Below, in pieces: positions 1 through 8,736 of a DNA stretch of 42,903 nucleotides. The stretch is from Betaproteobacteria bacterium (GTDB lineage: Bacteria > Pseudomonadota > Gammaproteobacteria > Burkholderiales > SHXO01). Under the pieces are notes generated by a model. The model was given only the letters and a program-made list of their open reading frames with translations, was not told where the DNA came from and did not search any database. The stretch covers positions 1-42,903 of the forward strand of contig JANXRW010000044.1 of the NCBI GenBank assembly GCA_025356655.1, given 5' to 3'. Each line of letters starts with the position of its first letter. Position 1 is the first letter of the stretch. Both the position numbers and the translations under genes were made by a program.

Positions 1-155
1 AGCCAGCTCCTGCCCACCCGCACCCCATTCATCTCCAGCCGCTGGTGCTGGCGGTACAGCGGGATGTGGTACAGGAACTTGTCCACCCGCATCCCGGCCG
101 GGAAGCTCACATCCGCGCGACTTCCCTCGATCACCCCGACAACCAACCATCTGGG
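1..155 (-). pseudogene. IS66-family transposase (TnpC) fragment, cut by the left window edge
   Basis: Read on the minus strand, the first ~155 bases encode a stretch containing ADVSFPAGMRVDKFLYHIP followed by LYRQHQRLEMNGVRVGRSW. The DKFLYH-PLYRQHQRL block is typical of the central part of IS66-family TnpC transposases, where it precedes the DDE catalytic core. Upstream on the same strand (155-350) the reading frame no longer looks like TnpC, so the N-terminal half is missing or replaced. The part toward position 1 continues outside the window, so I cannot say whether the catalytic core survives. Seen: the motif block. Inferred: a decayed insertion sequence. Confidence 0.72.
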
Positions 156-631
156 CCGCCTGCTCTCGGTCTCGCTGCACGTCGCTGCGCCCCACTGCGC
201 CCCACTGCGCCCACGCGCACCCGCCATCTGCCTGCCCTCCACCGCGTTGAGATGGCTGCAGTGTGGCGACTGACGAGGCCACGGGGAAGAACGCCGCTGG
301 GGAACCGGTTACGGTCAAACGACACGGCACGGCAAAAGCAAGGCGTGTACACGCTACCTTTTGTACGTGTAATCGCTCAAATCTCCCGTGAAGGCCACCC
401 CACCGGTATCGGTGATCGCCGGTTTTTGGCCAGAGCGTGACGGATGACCTATGCCTGGCCAAGCGCGTGCAATCGCTCAGATTTTCGCGGACGCGCAAAC
501 GCTCCGTCACTACGTGCAACGGGCGTTATGTCAAGCAAACGGAACACTTCCATAAGTAAGACTTGCACAAACTATATATAAAATTCAACATATAACTACT
601 GACAAACCGTCATTTGTGCGAAGAAATCAAC
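156..631. other. Non-coding stretch between the IS66 remnant and the toxin-antitoxin pair
   Basis: No reading frame here resembles a protein I know. It holds the 10-bp tandem repeat at 185-213 and two imperfect copies of a ~23-base sequence starting CGTGYAATCGCTCA at about 366 and 466, exactly 100 bases apart. From 540 to 600 the base composition turns AT-rich (TATATATAAAATT near 573), which fits a promoter region for the antitoxin gene. I could not fix a confident -35/-10 pair there. Confidence 0.5.
185..213. repeat. Short tandem repeat, three 10-bp units
   Basis: The unit CTGCGCCCCA occurs at 185-194 and 195-204, and a third unit one base short lies at 205-213. It sits in the non-coding stretch beside the transposase remnant and looks like replication slippage rather than a functional site. 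Confidence 0.6.
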
Positions 632-1087
632 ATGAGCAGCCACACCATAGACACCGCCATGGCAAAACGGATGGTCGAAGCGTCCGCGATCCATGGCGCA
701 TCGATCATTGGCCAGCCTGGCGGCTGGTCCGTAGTCCTGAAGCTGGGGATGCAAGAAAAGCCGCTGGGGGCACAGCGCAGCGACAAGCCCCGTATGTGGC
801 GCAGCCTTGACCGTTGCGTGGACTACCTGAAGAAAGAGCTTCACATTGCCCGCTTCGAGCTGGACGCTACCAACTTCAGCGACGTTGCCCTAGTGGGCAA
901 GTCCCGCGAGGACGCATCGGAACGACTGCGCAACGCCCATGAAGCGGCGGCGCATGACAAGTGGTTTCGGGAACAGGTGGAAATCGGCCTGGCCGAAGCT
1001 GACGACCCGGCCGCCGAGTGCGTGACGAACGAGGAAGCGAACGCGAGCTGGGCCAAGAAACGGGCCGAGCTGGTCAAGCGTGCTTGA
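632..1087 (+). CDS. Putative antitoxin / ParC-like stability protein
   Basis: A 151-residue soluble protein directly upstream of a RelE/ParE-type toxin, 14 bases apart, so the two are probably one toxin-antitoxin operon. The ATG at 632 gives MSSHTIDTAMAKRMVEAS and is preferred over an in-frame TTG at 614. A purine-rich GAAGAAA sequence lies just before it. Residues ~20-65 (GQPGGWSVVLKLG, then a DKPRMWRSLDRCVDYL segment) recall proteins annotated as ParC-family partition-associated or stability proteins on plasmids. That link is from memory. The C-terminal third is charged and helical, as expected for a toxin-binding tail. It is longer than usual small antitoxins. The role rests mainly on the neighbour. 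Confidence 0.6.
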   Translation: MSSHTIDTAMAKRMVEASAIHGASIIGQPGGWSVVLKLGMQEKPLGAQRSDKPRMWRSLDRCVDYLKKELHIARFELDATNFSDVALVGKSREDASERLRNAHEAAAHDKWFREQVEIGLAEADDPAAECVTNEEANASWAKKRAELVKRA

Positions 1088-1101
1088 GGGAGAGCCGCTT
1101 G

Positions 1102-1416
1102 ATGTTGGTATGGCTTCGCAGGGCGATAGCTGACCGTGACTCGCAGCTGAACTACATCGCCCAGGACAACCCCCGCGCAGCCATCCAGCAAGGCGACCGC
1201 ATAGCCCACCAGATGGGCCAGTTGGTCCAGCACCCGGAGATGGGCCGCTCAGGGCGCAAGCAAGGCACCCGCGAGCTGGTCATAGGCCGTAGCCTGTTCA
1301 TCGTGATTTATCGCATCAAGGGCAACCGCATCGAGCTGCTGCGCGTGCTGCACGGTGCGCAACAATGGCCGAAGGAGCCAAAACAAGATGATGAAACAGA
1401 TCGCAGACGCGGCTAA
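1102..1416 (+). CDS. RelE/ParE-family toxin
   Basis: A 104-residue protein of the usual size for the ParE/RelE superfamily, which act as mRNA interferases or gyrase poisons. The diagnostic C-terminal core is present: TRELVIGRSLFIVIYRIKG followed by IELLRVLHGAQQWP, the strands and HGAQ-WP ending common in ParE-like toxins. The start at 1102 (MLVWLRRAIADRD) has a GAGGGAGAG ribosome site upstream and lies 14 bases after the antitoxin stop. The reading frame is open further upstream, but that part overlaps the antitoxin gene and does not look like a toxin. Translation is probably coupled to the antitoxin. Whether it hits ribosome-bound mRNA or gyrase cannot be told from sequence. Confidence 0.85.
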   Translation: MLVWLRRAIADRDSQLNYIAQDNPRAAIQQGDRIAHQMGQLVQHPEMGRSGRKQGTRELVIGRSLFIVIYRIKGNRIELLRVLHGAQQWPKEPKQDDETDRRRG

Positions 1417-2005
1417 AGAGCCGACATTGACGCCAGTTCCAACAGGTACTTAACGGTGTCCCCCACGACTTCCTCCCCCGATGGTGATCGGTAAGCAGAG
1501 ATTAGCAGAAAGCCCCGACAGTTCACGCAACCACTGGAACGGGGGAGAGGGGAAAGCATCCCCCGAGGGCTGGTAAGAGGACTCATCACTCGGACTGATG
1601 AGCCACCGCGGGCTTTTGGCAACCCGTCCCCATGCGGCGCAGCGCAGGACGAATGCGCAGTTCATTGCCCGCACGTTCGATGACCCGATCACGGTCCCCA
1701 CCGCTGTCGGCCGGTTCAGCCGGGATGCGCAGGGCCTGGGAGTTGCCGCATCTGAACGGTTTGGTGCGGGCCGTGGCTTATCCCGTGGTGGAAGGGAGAG
1801 AAATTGCGGCCAGGTCGGATGGTAAGGAGCTCGCGCGGTGGCTCCTCGCCTGCGTGGCGGGCATCCCCGGGCACCGTCCCTGCCGCCTGACCCCGGGCGG
1901 TTGGAACCGGGGGGAGGACTGTGCATTTTCGCTGCGCTTCGGTGACGGGCCCTTGCTCCGTCCCGACGGGGGTTACGCAATGATTTCGCCGGGCCGGGAG
2001 GTTAA
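1417..2005. other. 589-base stretch with no recognised gene
   Basis: Several open frames exist on both strands (for example plus 1632-2111 and minus 1450-1980), but none gives a protein I recognise. The plus frame runs into the 3' end of the cupin gene on the other strand. A hairpin lies at 1582-1602. This is probably degraded accessory DNA between the toxin-antitoxin pair and the chromosomal-looking genes that start at 2006. Confidence 0.45.
1582..1602. other. Hairpin (7-bp stem, 7-base loop)
   Basis: CTCATCA, loop CTCGGAC, TGATGAG. Outward from this stem, GG and CC can pair around a bulged A, giving a nine-pair stem. No T-tract follows on either strand, so it is not a clear terminator. Confidence 0.4.
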
Positions 2006-2410
2006 TCAGGGTTTGAAGACATCGACCGCGACCAGTCGGGCGGGTACCGAGCCCTTGTTCTCAGCCCAGTGCACGATGCTCTTGGCCTCGGTCCAGGTGT
2101 CGCCGGCGTGATGATCGGTTGTCTCACCGCCTTCGATGTGCTCGGTGAGCGTACCTTCCAGCAAGTACACCACCGCCGGGCGCCCCTTGTGGCTGTGTAG
2201 GGCGACGGCGCCGCCGGCGTCGATGGTAAGCACGCGTAGGCGCAACTGCCGCCCCTCGACATTGTCCATTTCGGCACCCAGATCCACCACCGTCGGAGTG
2301 CTCGCGTGCATGCCGTGGCTCTCCCTCGGCGGCTGCTGCGCCAGCGCGCTGGTGCTGGTGACGAGGGTAACGGCGAGCAGTAGCGCGCCCGAGAGGCGGC
2401 AGTGGATCAT
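2006..2410 (-). CDS. Exported cupin-domain protein
   Basis: A 134-residue protein with a signal peptide (MIHCRLSGALLLAVTLVTS, cleavage after ALA) and one small cupin barrel. The barrel carries the motif-1 elements HSHKGR and the E of VYLLEGTLTEH, and motif 2 is ETTDHHAGDTW. These His and acidic residues can hold a metal. The start is fixed by a perfect AAGGAGAA ribosome site seven bases before the ATG at 2410; the open frame extends upstream but overlaps the kinase gene. It lies downstream of the hybrid histidine kinase on the same strand, 67 bases away, and may be co-transcribed. Substrate unknown; similar proteins are periplasmic single-cupin proteins without a proven reaction. Confidence 0.82.
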   Translation of the reverse strand: MIHCRLSGALLLAVTLVTSTSALAQQPPRESHGMHASTPTVVDLGAEMDNVEGRQLRLRVLTIDAGGAVALHSHKGRPAVVYLLEGTLTEHIEGGETTDHHAGDTWTEAKSIVHWAENKGSVPARLVAVDVFKP

Positions 2411-2477
2411 GACAATTCTCCTTGAACCGGGTGGTTGGGATGGCCGGGGGACTCCCCCGCAGCAGGCCGCTCGCGGA

Positions 2478-5342
2478 TCATACGCCCCTTGCGCGCAGGG
2501 CCTTCGCAGTTGTCTTCGGCTCGATCCAGCGCCCCAGTATGCCCACGAGCGCCTCCCGGGTGAAGGGTTTGGATAGGAAGTCATCCATCCCCACCTCCTT
2601 GCAGCGCTGACGGTCGGTATCGGAGGAACTGGCCGTCAACGCCACCACCGGCAAACGCTGCTTGCTCAGCCGCTCGCGCTGGCGCAAGAGCAGCGTGGCG
2701 GCGAATCCGTCCATCTGCGGCATATGGCAGTCCATCAGCAACAGGTCGAAGGGCAAGACTGCACAGGCGTCCAGCGCCTCGATGCCATTGCCGACGGCGC
2801 TGACCGTGCAGCCCACGCCCTCGAGCATCTTCACCGCCACGAGTTGGTTCACCGGGTTGTCCTCGGCAAGCAGCACGCGAGCGCCGGGGAAGGCGCGCGG
2901 TGCCGGCGGGGGCACTGCCTTCAACCGCGGTGGCAAGGTGGCGGCGAAGGATTGGGCGGTGCCAAGGAGTTCCTGGACGCGCTCCCGCAGTGCCGCCTGC
3001 CGCACGGGTTTGGTTATCCAGCCCAACCGGCTCCTGCTGTCGAATCCGGGGGCCTCGTGGGCGTCGCGAACCCCGTTCAGTATGAGCACGGCGCGTCCCT
3101 CGCAGCCTGGGCGAGTCACCAAGTCCGCCGCCAGCGCCAGGCCGTCCGCTTCGCCAAGGTGACGGTCAATCAGAATGAGGTCGAAGCCGCCGGCCTGCGC
3201 GTCGGCGAGATGTTTTGCCTCCAACGGGCTGGCGGCCGGGCTCACGGCGACGCCCAAACCGGACAACTGCTGCTCCAGGATTTCGCGCAGAGTAGGGTTG
3301 GGCTCCACGAGCAGGGCGCGCGCGCCGTAGGCCATGTCCGGCGGGGGAGGGGTGCTGTGGGCGCCGTGCTCGAGGGGGAGCAGAAACCAGAATGTGGAAC
3401 CCTGATCCGGCGTGCTGAAGAGGTCGATCTCTCCACCCATGGCGCGCACCAACTGCCGCACAATAGAGAGGCCCAGGCCGGTACCGCCGAAGCGCCGGGT
3501 GGTAGAACCGTCCTCCTGAGAAAACGCGTCGAAGACCTTCTGCTGCGCCTCGAGCGCGATGCCGATGCCACTGTCGTGGACGGTAAAGCGTAGCGCCTCG
3601 GTGTCGCGGTGCAGGCTCAACACCACCTCGCCGTGCTGCGTGAACTTCAGCGCGTTGCTCAGTAGGTTGGTGAGAACCTGGTTGAGCCTGAGCGGATCAC
3701 CTTCAATAGTCACCGGCACTCGCGGGTCGATGAAACAGGCCAGTTCGACGCCCTTGGCGGCGGCCTGCTCGGCAAACAACCCTGCGGCGTCCTCCACGCA
3801 CTCCCAGACATTGAAGGCGATTCGCTCGAGCTTCACTTTGCCGGCCTCGATCTTCGAGTAGTCGAGCACGTCATTGATCAGTCGCAGCAGGTGTTCGCCG
3901 CTTCGACGCACGCTGTGCGCGAAATGCCGCTGCTCGTCGTTTAGCGGCGTGTCGAGCAAAAGCTCCGTCATGCCCAGCACGCCATTCATCGGCGTGCGGA
4001 TCTCATGGCTCATGTTCGCCAGGAATTGGGATTTGGTTTGGTTGGCCGCCTCGGCAGCGTCCTTGGCCCGCAGCAGTGCCGCGTCCGCCTGTTTGCGCTC
4101 GGTTATGTCGGCGTGGGTCCCGGCCAAGCGCACCGCATGGCCCGCGGCGTCGCGCTCCACGACCTTGCCGCGCGTTTGAAGCCATCTCCATTGGCCATCG
4201 CCCGCCAGGATGCGCATCTCAAGGTGCAGGGCTCCATCCGGGGCCTTCAGCGCGCGCCGTGTCTCCTCCGTCACGCGCGTCATGTCATCCGGATGGATTT
4301 GGACCGCCAGGAGTTCCATGCTGGAAGTGGCGGCCCTCGACACCGAACTCACGAGTAACGAGGCCTGCTCATCGAGGTAGACCTCACCGGAGGCCACATC
4401 CCAGTCCCACAGGCCCAAGCTGGATCCTTCCAGCGCCAGGGCGAGGCGCCGCTCGGCGAGGATCAAGTGGTCGGTCTTCTCGCGCAGTTCGCCGGCGCGC
4501 TGGATCACCAGTTCCTCGAGCCCGTTCGCATGTGCCGCCAACTCAGCACGGGACTGGCGCAGCTTGTCCATCATCGTCTCAAGCGCCGTGGCCAGATCGC
4601 CAATCTCGTCCGCGCGCGCCACGCCCACGGATTGTTCCAGCCTGCCCTCCCCGATGTGCCGAGAAATCGCGGATAGCGCGCGAAGGGGGGCCACCACCCG
4701 CCGGGTGCAGGCCAGGGTGAGCAGCACCGCCAAGAAGCCCACCACGCCACTGATGAGTGTGGCCGAGACGATGTCCTCGCGCAGTTGCTCGGCTATGCCG
4801 CGCTGGGAGACGCCCAGTTGCACGTAGCCCAAGGTGAGGTCGCGCCGCAGGCCCGCGAGTGCTGCCGGCGATGGCGCCTGTTCGAGCGCGCGCACGGGCG
4901 CCACGAGGTTGTAATAGTCGTACCCTTGCACCGTGTCACGCAAGGTCGTGTAGCGTACCGGCGGCGCGAGGTCCTCCAGATGGATCAGGTCCAGTCGCGG
5001 CACCGGATGGGTGATCTGGCGGCTCGCGAGCACACTGCCGTCCTTGCGGCGCAGGCAGACGTAGGCCACGTTCCGGTTAGTGGCAACGCCGTCGATCAGT
5101 CCCTGCAGCGCCGCTGGGTTGCCGCTGGTAAAGTCCGCAGCCGCGTTCTGCGCCAGCATGCTGGTGAGGTAGGCGCTGAGCGCCAGCAACGCGTGCTCGT
5201 CGCGCGAGCGTTGCTGGAGGATTATGCCGGTGGCTACAAGGCTCGACGCGAGCAACACCACGCCGATGCTGAGCAGGTTGAACCGCGCGCCCAGGCTCAT
5301 GCGCCTGCGATGCGCGAGCGGGCCCTGGGTCCCGCTGGGCAT
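2478..5342 (-). CDS. Hybrid sensor histidine kinase (HAMP-PAS-HisKA-HATPase-REC-REC)
   Basis: A 954-residue inner-membrane hybrid kinase with a BarA-like layout. Order: membrane helix ~22-42, periplasmic sensor ~43-190, second helix ~193-212, HAMP ~213-266, coiled linker, PAS/PAC ~295-416, HisKA with phospho-His446 in [12 protein letters not shown], HATPase with N box ([15 protein letters not shown] ~554), G1 DSGIGI ~590 and G2 GGTGLGLS ~619, receiver 1 ~676-792, receiver 2 ~822-938. Receiver 2 has the full set (E827-D828, D871, T903, K925). Receiver 1 keeps D726 and K778, but the acidic pair reads E680-P681 and the Thr/Ser position is N756, so it may be impaired. No Hpt domain is present, so a separate phosphotransfer protein is expected. 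The start could also be the ATG at 5300. The gene lies 67 bases after the transglutaminase gene. Confidence 0.93.
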   Translation of the reverse strand: MPSGTQGPLAHRRRMSLGARFNLLSIGVVLLASSLVATGIILQQRSRDEHALLALSAYLTSMLAQNAAADFTSGNPAALQGLIDGVATNRNVAYVCLRRKDGSVLASRQITHPVPRLDLIHLEDLAPPVRYTTLRDTVQGYDYYNLVAPVRALEQAPSPAALAGLRRDLTLGYVQLGVSQRGIAEQLREDIVSATLISGVVGFLAVLLTLACTRRVVAPLRALSAISRHIGEGRLEQSVGVARADEIGDLATALETMMDKLRQSRAELAAHANGLEELVIQRAGELREKTDHLILAERRLALALEGSSLGLWDWDVASGEVYLDEQASLLVSSVSRAATSSMELLAVQIHPDDMTRVTEETRRALKAPDGALHLEMRILAGDGQWRWLQTRGKVVERDAAGHAVRLAGTHADITERKQADAALLRAKDAAEAANQTKSQFLANMSHEIRTPMNGVLGMTELLLDTPLNDEQRHFAHSVRRSGEHLLRLINDVLDYSKIEAGKVKLERIAFNVWECVEDAAGLFAEQAAAKGVELACFIDPRVPVTIEGDPLRLNQVLTNLLSNALKFTQHGEVVLSLHRDTEALRFTVHDSGIGIALEAQQKVFDAFSQEDGSTTRRFGGTGLGLSIVRQLVRAMGGEIDLFSTPDQGSTFWFLLPLEHGAHSTPPPPDMAYGARALLVEPNPTLREILEQQLSGLGVAVSPAASPLEAKHLADAQAGGFDLILIDRHLGEADGLALAADLVTRPGCEGRAVLILNGVRDAHEAPGFDSRSRLGWITKPVRQAALRERVQELLGTAQSFAATLPPRLKAVPPPAPRAFPGARVLLAEDNPVNQLVAVKMLEGVGCTVSAVGNGIEALDACAVLPFDLLLMDCHMPQMDGFAATLLLRQRERLSKQRLPVVALTASSSDTDRQRCKEVGMDDFLSKPFTREALVGILGRWIEPKTTAKALRARGV

Positions 5343-5409
5343 CGCCCCGGTTTGCCGGGCGGAGAAATCGGATTCGATGGGCGTGGCTCCTGGGGTTCTC
5401 CTAGGGGAA

Positions 5410-7392
5410 TTACGGCCGCGCTGGCCGCGAGTTGAGCGCTTGCGGCCTATGCCCCGGCACCGGGTGTTCCGTGAGCCAGTGCCGGCAGAGGCGCTCCAGC
5501 GCCCTGCGGGCGCCGGGGTCCAGCCCCTGGGGATCGAAGCGGTGGGCGCAATGCAGGCTAGCCATTTCGCGCAGTCGGGGCAGCTCGCCGGGCAGCACCG
5601 GGTCCAGTGTGTTCAGCCAGGGATCGAGCGGCTGCCAGGCGGGCCGGGTGTGCCCGATCTGCGCGAGGCGCGCCAGCACGAGGTAGAACTCGGAGTCGGT
5701 GCCGAGGCCGCGTGCGGCGGGCGATCGTTCCGCTGCGCGCCGTGTGCGCGCACGTTGGGTGCGGAACATCGGCCAGAGCACGCGGGTGGCGACCCAGGCC
5801 AGCGCGAGGCCCACCGCCAGACGGCCGGGCAACTCGCCGGCGCCGTCGAGCGCCAAAGCTGCCCAGGCGCCTAAGTCATAGAGTCGGCCCCAGACAGGAG
5901 CCTGCTCCTGCTCCAGGGCAGCCCAGTTCGGTGGCGTGGTATCCACGTCCACCCAGGCGCCGTCGACCCAGGCCCTAGCCCAGGCATGGGCGTGGCGCAG
6001 CCGGGCCACGTACTGGTGCTCGAGGCTGGAGTATTCCTGCAGGGAGAAGCCGGTGGCGTAACGCGCGGGCACACCGGCGGCGCGCAGCAGCAGGACGGTG
6101 GCGGAGGCAAAGTACTCGCAGTGCCCGCTATGATCCCGGCGCAGGAATTCACGGAGGGAGGCACGCGTGCCAGCGGCTTGGTAGAGGCTGTAGCGGAAGT
6201 CCCGCCGGAAATATTCGCGGATCAGCGCGATCGCGTGCCTTGGCTCCTCCGTGCCGGGCCCCAGTTGCCGCAGCGTAGCGAGGAGAACCGGGGATTCAGT
6301 CCGGGGCAGGCCGAGGTCCTCGGGCCCGGGTGGCTCGCCCAGGGGCGCCGTCGCCGTGACTTCCACGCCGTAGCGCAGGTATCCAGGCCGGTGCGTTGCC
6401 TGCACGGTGCCGAGCGGGTTGCGCCGCAGGGCCGCCTGAGTCATGCCCGCCACACGGGCCGCGCCAGCGGGAAGCGACAGCACCGGATCGCCGCCTTCTG
6501 AATATTCCGTGATGGCGTAGCTGTCCGCACCAGCGGGCACCCCTGCGCCTGCGAGCGTCCACGCGCCCGCACCCTCGGGTAATGAAGCGAAGCGTGCGTT
6601 GCCCGCGAGCCAGGTTCCGGACACATAGCGCTGGTAGCTCGCCCGGTGCAGCAGGAGCGCCGCGGCTAGCGGCCGGGGGGGGCGCACACGCACGATGATG
6701 CGTGAGGACCCCTTCAACGCGCCGATGCTGCCGATGGCCGTGGAACTCCGGTAGGGATCGCTGCGGCTCGCCTCCAGATCGAGCCAGTCGCTCACGGAGG
6801 CTTCCAGCCACTGCTGGCCCTGGCGCAGTCCCTGTTGCACGCCAACTCCCAGCAGCAAGCCCGCTCCTATCAGCAGCCCCCAGCCCCAGGGCGAGTGGTG
6901 GGGGGGCCGTGAGCCCCAGCACGCCCAGGCCAGCAGGGCTGCCGTTCCTGCCAGGAACCCGGGGCCCTGGGTGTTGGCGGCACTGGCTGAGACTAACAGG
7001 AGTGCGAAGTAGGCCGGCGCCAGGTCGATGGCTCCGGGGCTGTGCTTCGCCCGGCGCAGGCTGAGAAGCAGCGCCCGCAGGTCCACGGTAGCCGCCCCAT
7101 TATACTGTTGCGCGAGGAGCAGCGGGGCGAGCAGAAGTGGCATCCACTGGAATAGGCGGATCATCGCCAGGGGGTTGTGCAGGGTGAAATAGAGCCAGCC
7201 GTAGGCGAGCACGACCAGGATCGCGAACAGGTCGGACACGCGGGCGAAGTCGGCCTGCTCGAGGTGCAACCGGCGCGGGCGCAGGCGCGCGGCAAGCAGG
7301 GCCGCAGTCAACAGCACCCCGGGCAACCACAACCCAGTCTGGAAACTCCAGAACAGCAGCGAAGCAACCAGCAGGGGCATCGGCGTGCTCAC
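5410..7392 (-). CDS. tgpA: TgpA-like membrane transglutaminase
   Basis: An inner-membrane protein of about 660 residues with N-terminal transmembrane helices (~3-30, ~48-66, ~75-92, ~118-133, ~140-155, ~163-180), a periplasmic region, a transglutaminase-like domain and one C-terminal helix followed by a cytosolic tail. Numbered from the ATG at 7380, the catalytic triad is visible: Cys421 in [11 protein letters not shown], His465 in [10 protein letters not shown] and Asp480 in VDVDTTPP. The architecture matches TgpA, an essential periplasmic transglutaminase described in Pseudomonas. The chosen GTG at 7392 overlaps the DUF58 stop as GTGA; the ATG at 7380 is the alternative. The MoxR-DUF58-TgpA order upstream is the standard conserved trio. 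Its natural substrate is unknown. Confidence 0.9.
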   Translation of the reverse strand: MSTPMPLLVASLLFWSFQTGLWLPGVLLTAALLAARLRPRRLHLEQADFARVSDLFAILVVLAYGWLYFTLHNPLAMIRLFQWMPLLLAPLLLAQQYNGAATVDLRALLLSLRRAKHSPGAIDLAPAYFALLLVSASAANTQGPGFLAGTAALLAWACWGSRPPHHSPWGWGLLIGAGLLLGVGVQQGLRQGQQWLEASVSDWLDLEASRSDPYRSSTAIGSIGALKGSSRIIVRVRPPRPLAAALLLHRASYQRYVSGTWLAGNARFASLPEGAGAWTLAGAGVPAGADSYAITEYSEGGDPVLSLPAGAARVAGMTQAALRRNPLGTVQATHRPGYLRYGVEVTATAPLGEPPGPEDLGLPRTESPVLLATLRQLGPGTEEPRHAIALIREYFRRDFRYSLYQAAGTRASLREFLRRDHSGHCEYFASATVLLLRAAGVPARYATGFSLQEYSSLEHQYVARLRHAHAWARAWVDGAWVDVDTTPPNWAALEQEQAPVWGRLYDLGAWAALALDGAGELPGRLAVGLALAWVATRVLWPMFRTQRARTRRAAERSPAARGLGTDSEFYLVLARLAQIGHTRPAWQPLDPWLNTLDPVLPGELPRLREMASLHCAHRFDPQGLDPGARRALERLCRHWLTEHPVPGHRPQALNSRPARP

Positions 7393-8681
7393 AGGCGGGC
7401 GAGCCCTTGGGCGATAGCCCCCGGCACCAGAGGCAGGACCCAGGGGGGCAGGGGCGCCGGCGGCGCCTGGGCGCTCACCAGCAGCACCCAAACCGGCCGG
7501 CCCAGCGCACGCAGACGCTGTACCAGCGCCTGACGCGGCGCATCCCAGTCGAGCAGCACGAGCAGGCAACTGCTCACCAGCGCCTGACGGGCGAGTACTC
7601 GCTGGGCTAGGCCCTCAAAGTCCGCGGCCGGACTCGCCTCGAGGCCCGCCAGTACATCAGCGATGGCGGTTGCCGGGGACTGGCCGCGGCCGAGGGTGAG
7701 GCAGTGCGGGGTGCCGGCTACGAACAGCAGGTCCACTAGCGAGTCCGGAGCGTCCATCGCCAGCAGGAGCGAGGCGGCCACAGAGATCGCTTCCTCGACG
7801 CTGGGATCCGTCGGATGGTCGGTGCAACTGTCGAGTACCAGCGCTTGGCGGAAAAAGAACTCGTCCTCGTACTCCTTGACCACCAGTTCGCCCGCTCGTG
7901 CCCAGGCCTTCCAGTCGACCCGCTGCAACGGGTCGCCGGGGCGGTACTCGCGCAGCCCGATGAATTCCAGCGAGTCGCCTACCCCCGTGGCGAAGCTCAC
8001 CCCGCCCGGCTGATAGTGCCTGCCGCCGCCCAATGCCCGTGCCGCCACCGCGTAGCGGCGCGGCAGGACGGTGATGCGCTGCGGGGCTGACAGGTTGCGC
8101 GGGCGTCGCAGCAGGCCGAGCGGCTCTGGCCGGAGCAGGGTGATCTGGTCGAGGCAGGCGTGCCCCCGGCGCAAGGCCACCGCGCGCAGCCGAAAGCGCA
8201 CCCCCCCGTCGGGCAGCGCTTCGCAGCCGACAGATTCCTCCACGCGCAGGCGCAACGCACGCTGTTCCAGGCGCTTCCAACGCCGGTAGGTGGGTAGCCC
8301 CGGGCCGGCTAGAAAGGCCTCCAGGTGCGGGCGCGGGTCACGCAGTGCGTCGCGCAGTGCGAGGCCGTCGGCGGGGCTGGCACTGCGCAGGTGCACTTCC
8401 ACTGCGTATTCGAAGGCCTCGCCGACCGTGACGCGAAGGGGGAGATCCCGGTGCGCCGTGAACGCCGGCACGGGCCGCGCGCAGGCGAGCACCGCCACGC
8501 CCAGCAGGCCCAGCAGGAGAGCAAAAACCTGGTAGGCCAGTGTCTGGGTGGTGTCCACGCCCAGGGTACCCGCCATCACCAGGGTGCCCAGGAACAGAAA
8601 ACCACTGCGCGAAAACCAGCGCCGGGATATCTGCGACAGGGCGTCCAGGAATCCAAAGAGGGCGTGCGCGGTGCGCCACAT
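7389..8681 (-). CDS. DUF58 domain protein (MoxR partner)
   Basis: A 430-residue protein with two membrane helices near residues 25-65 and a C-terminal DUF58 region with a von Willebrand A-like fold. The family signature is clear around residues 235-270: FIGLREYRPGDPLQRVDWK followed by AWARAGELVVKEYE. DUF58 proteins are regularly encoded with MoxR AAA+ ATPases and transglutaminase membrane proteins, and are thought to work with the ATPase in maturing other complexes. The ATG at 8681 was chosen because upstream codons overlap the moxR end and look non-coding. It is 37 bases from the moxR stop and overlaps the transglutaminase start by four bases. Confidence 0.88.
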   Translation of the reverse strand: MWRTAHALFGFLDALSQISRRWFSRSGFLFLGTLVMAGTLGVDTTQTLAYQVFALLLGLLGVAVLACARPVPAFTAHRDLPLRVTVGEAFEYAVEVHLRSASPADGLALRDALRDPRPHLEAFLAGPGLPTYRRWKRLEQRALRLRVEESVGCEALPDGGVRFRLRAVALRRGHACLDQITLLRPEPLGLLRRPRNLSAPQRITVLPRRYAVAARALGGGRHYQPGGVSFATGVGDSLEFIGLREYRPGDPLQRVDWKAWARAGELVVKEYEDEFFFRQALVLDSCTDHPTDPSVEEAISVAASLLLAMDAPDSLVDLLFVAGTPHCLTLGRGQSPATAIADVLAGLEASPAADFEGLAQRVLARQALVSSCLLVLLDWDAPRQALVQRLRALGRPVWVLLVSAQAPPAPLPPWVLPLVPGAIAQGLARL

Positions 8682-8686
8682 GGCAA

Positions 8687-8736
8687 GCCTCAGGCGGGCA
8701 CGGGCAAAATAGCGGGCCTCAGGCGGGCACGGGCAA
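8687..8736. repeat. 21-bp direct repeat at the moxR 3' end
   Basis: The sequence GCCTCAGGCGGGCACGGGCAA occurs at 8687-8707 and again at 8716-8736. The second copy contains the moxR stop codon and last codons; the first lies between moxR and the DUF58 gene. It looks like a local 29-base duplication of the gene end. Confidence 0.8.

Noticed and set aside
1582..1620. CTGATGAG near a hairpin, as in a hammerhead ribozyme core
   Set aside because: The required GAAA segment and the third stem with its cleavage site are not present at proper spacing.
2724..3593. A 289-codon plus-strand frame
   Set aside because: It is antisense to the receiver and ATPase domains of the hybrid kinase and has no recognisable content.
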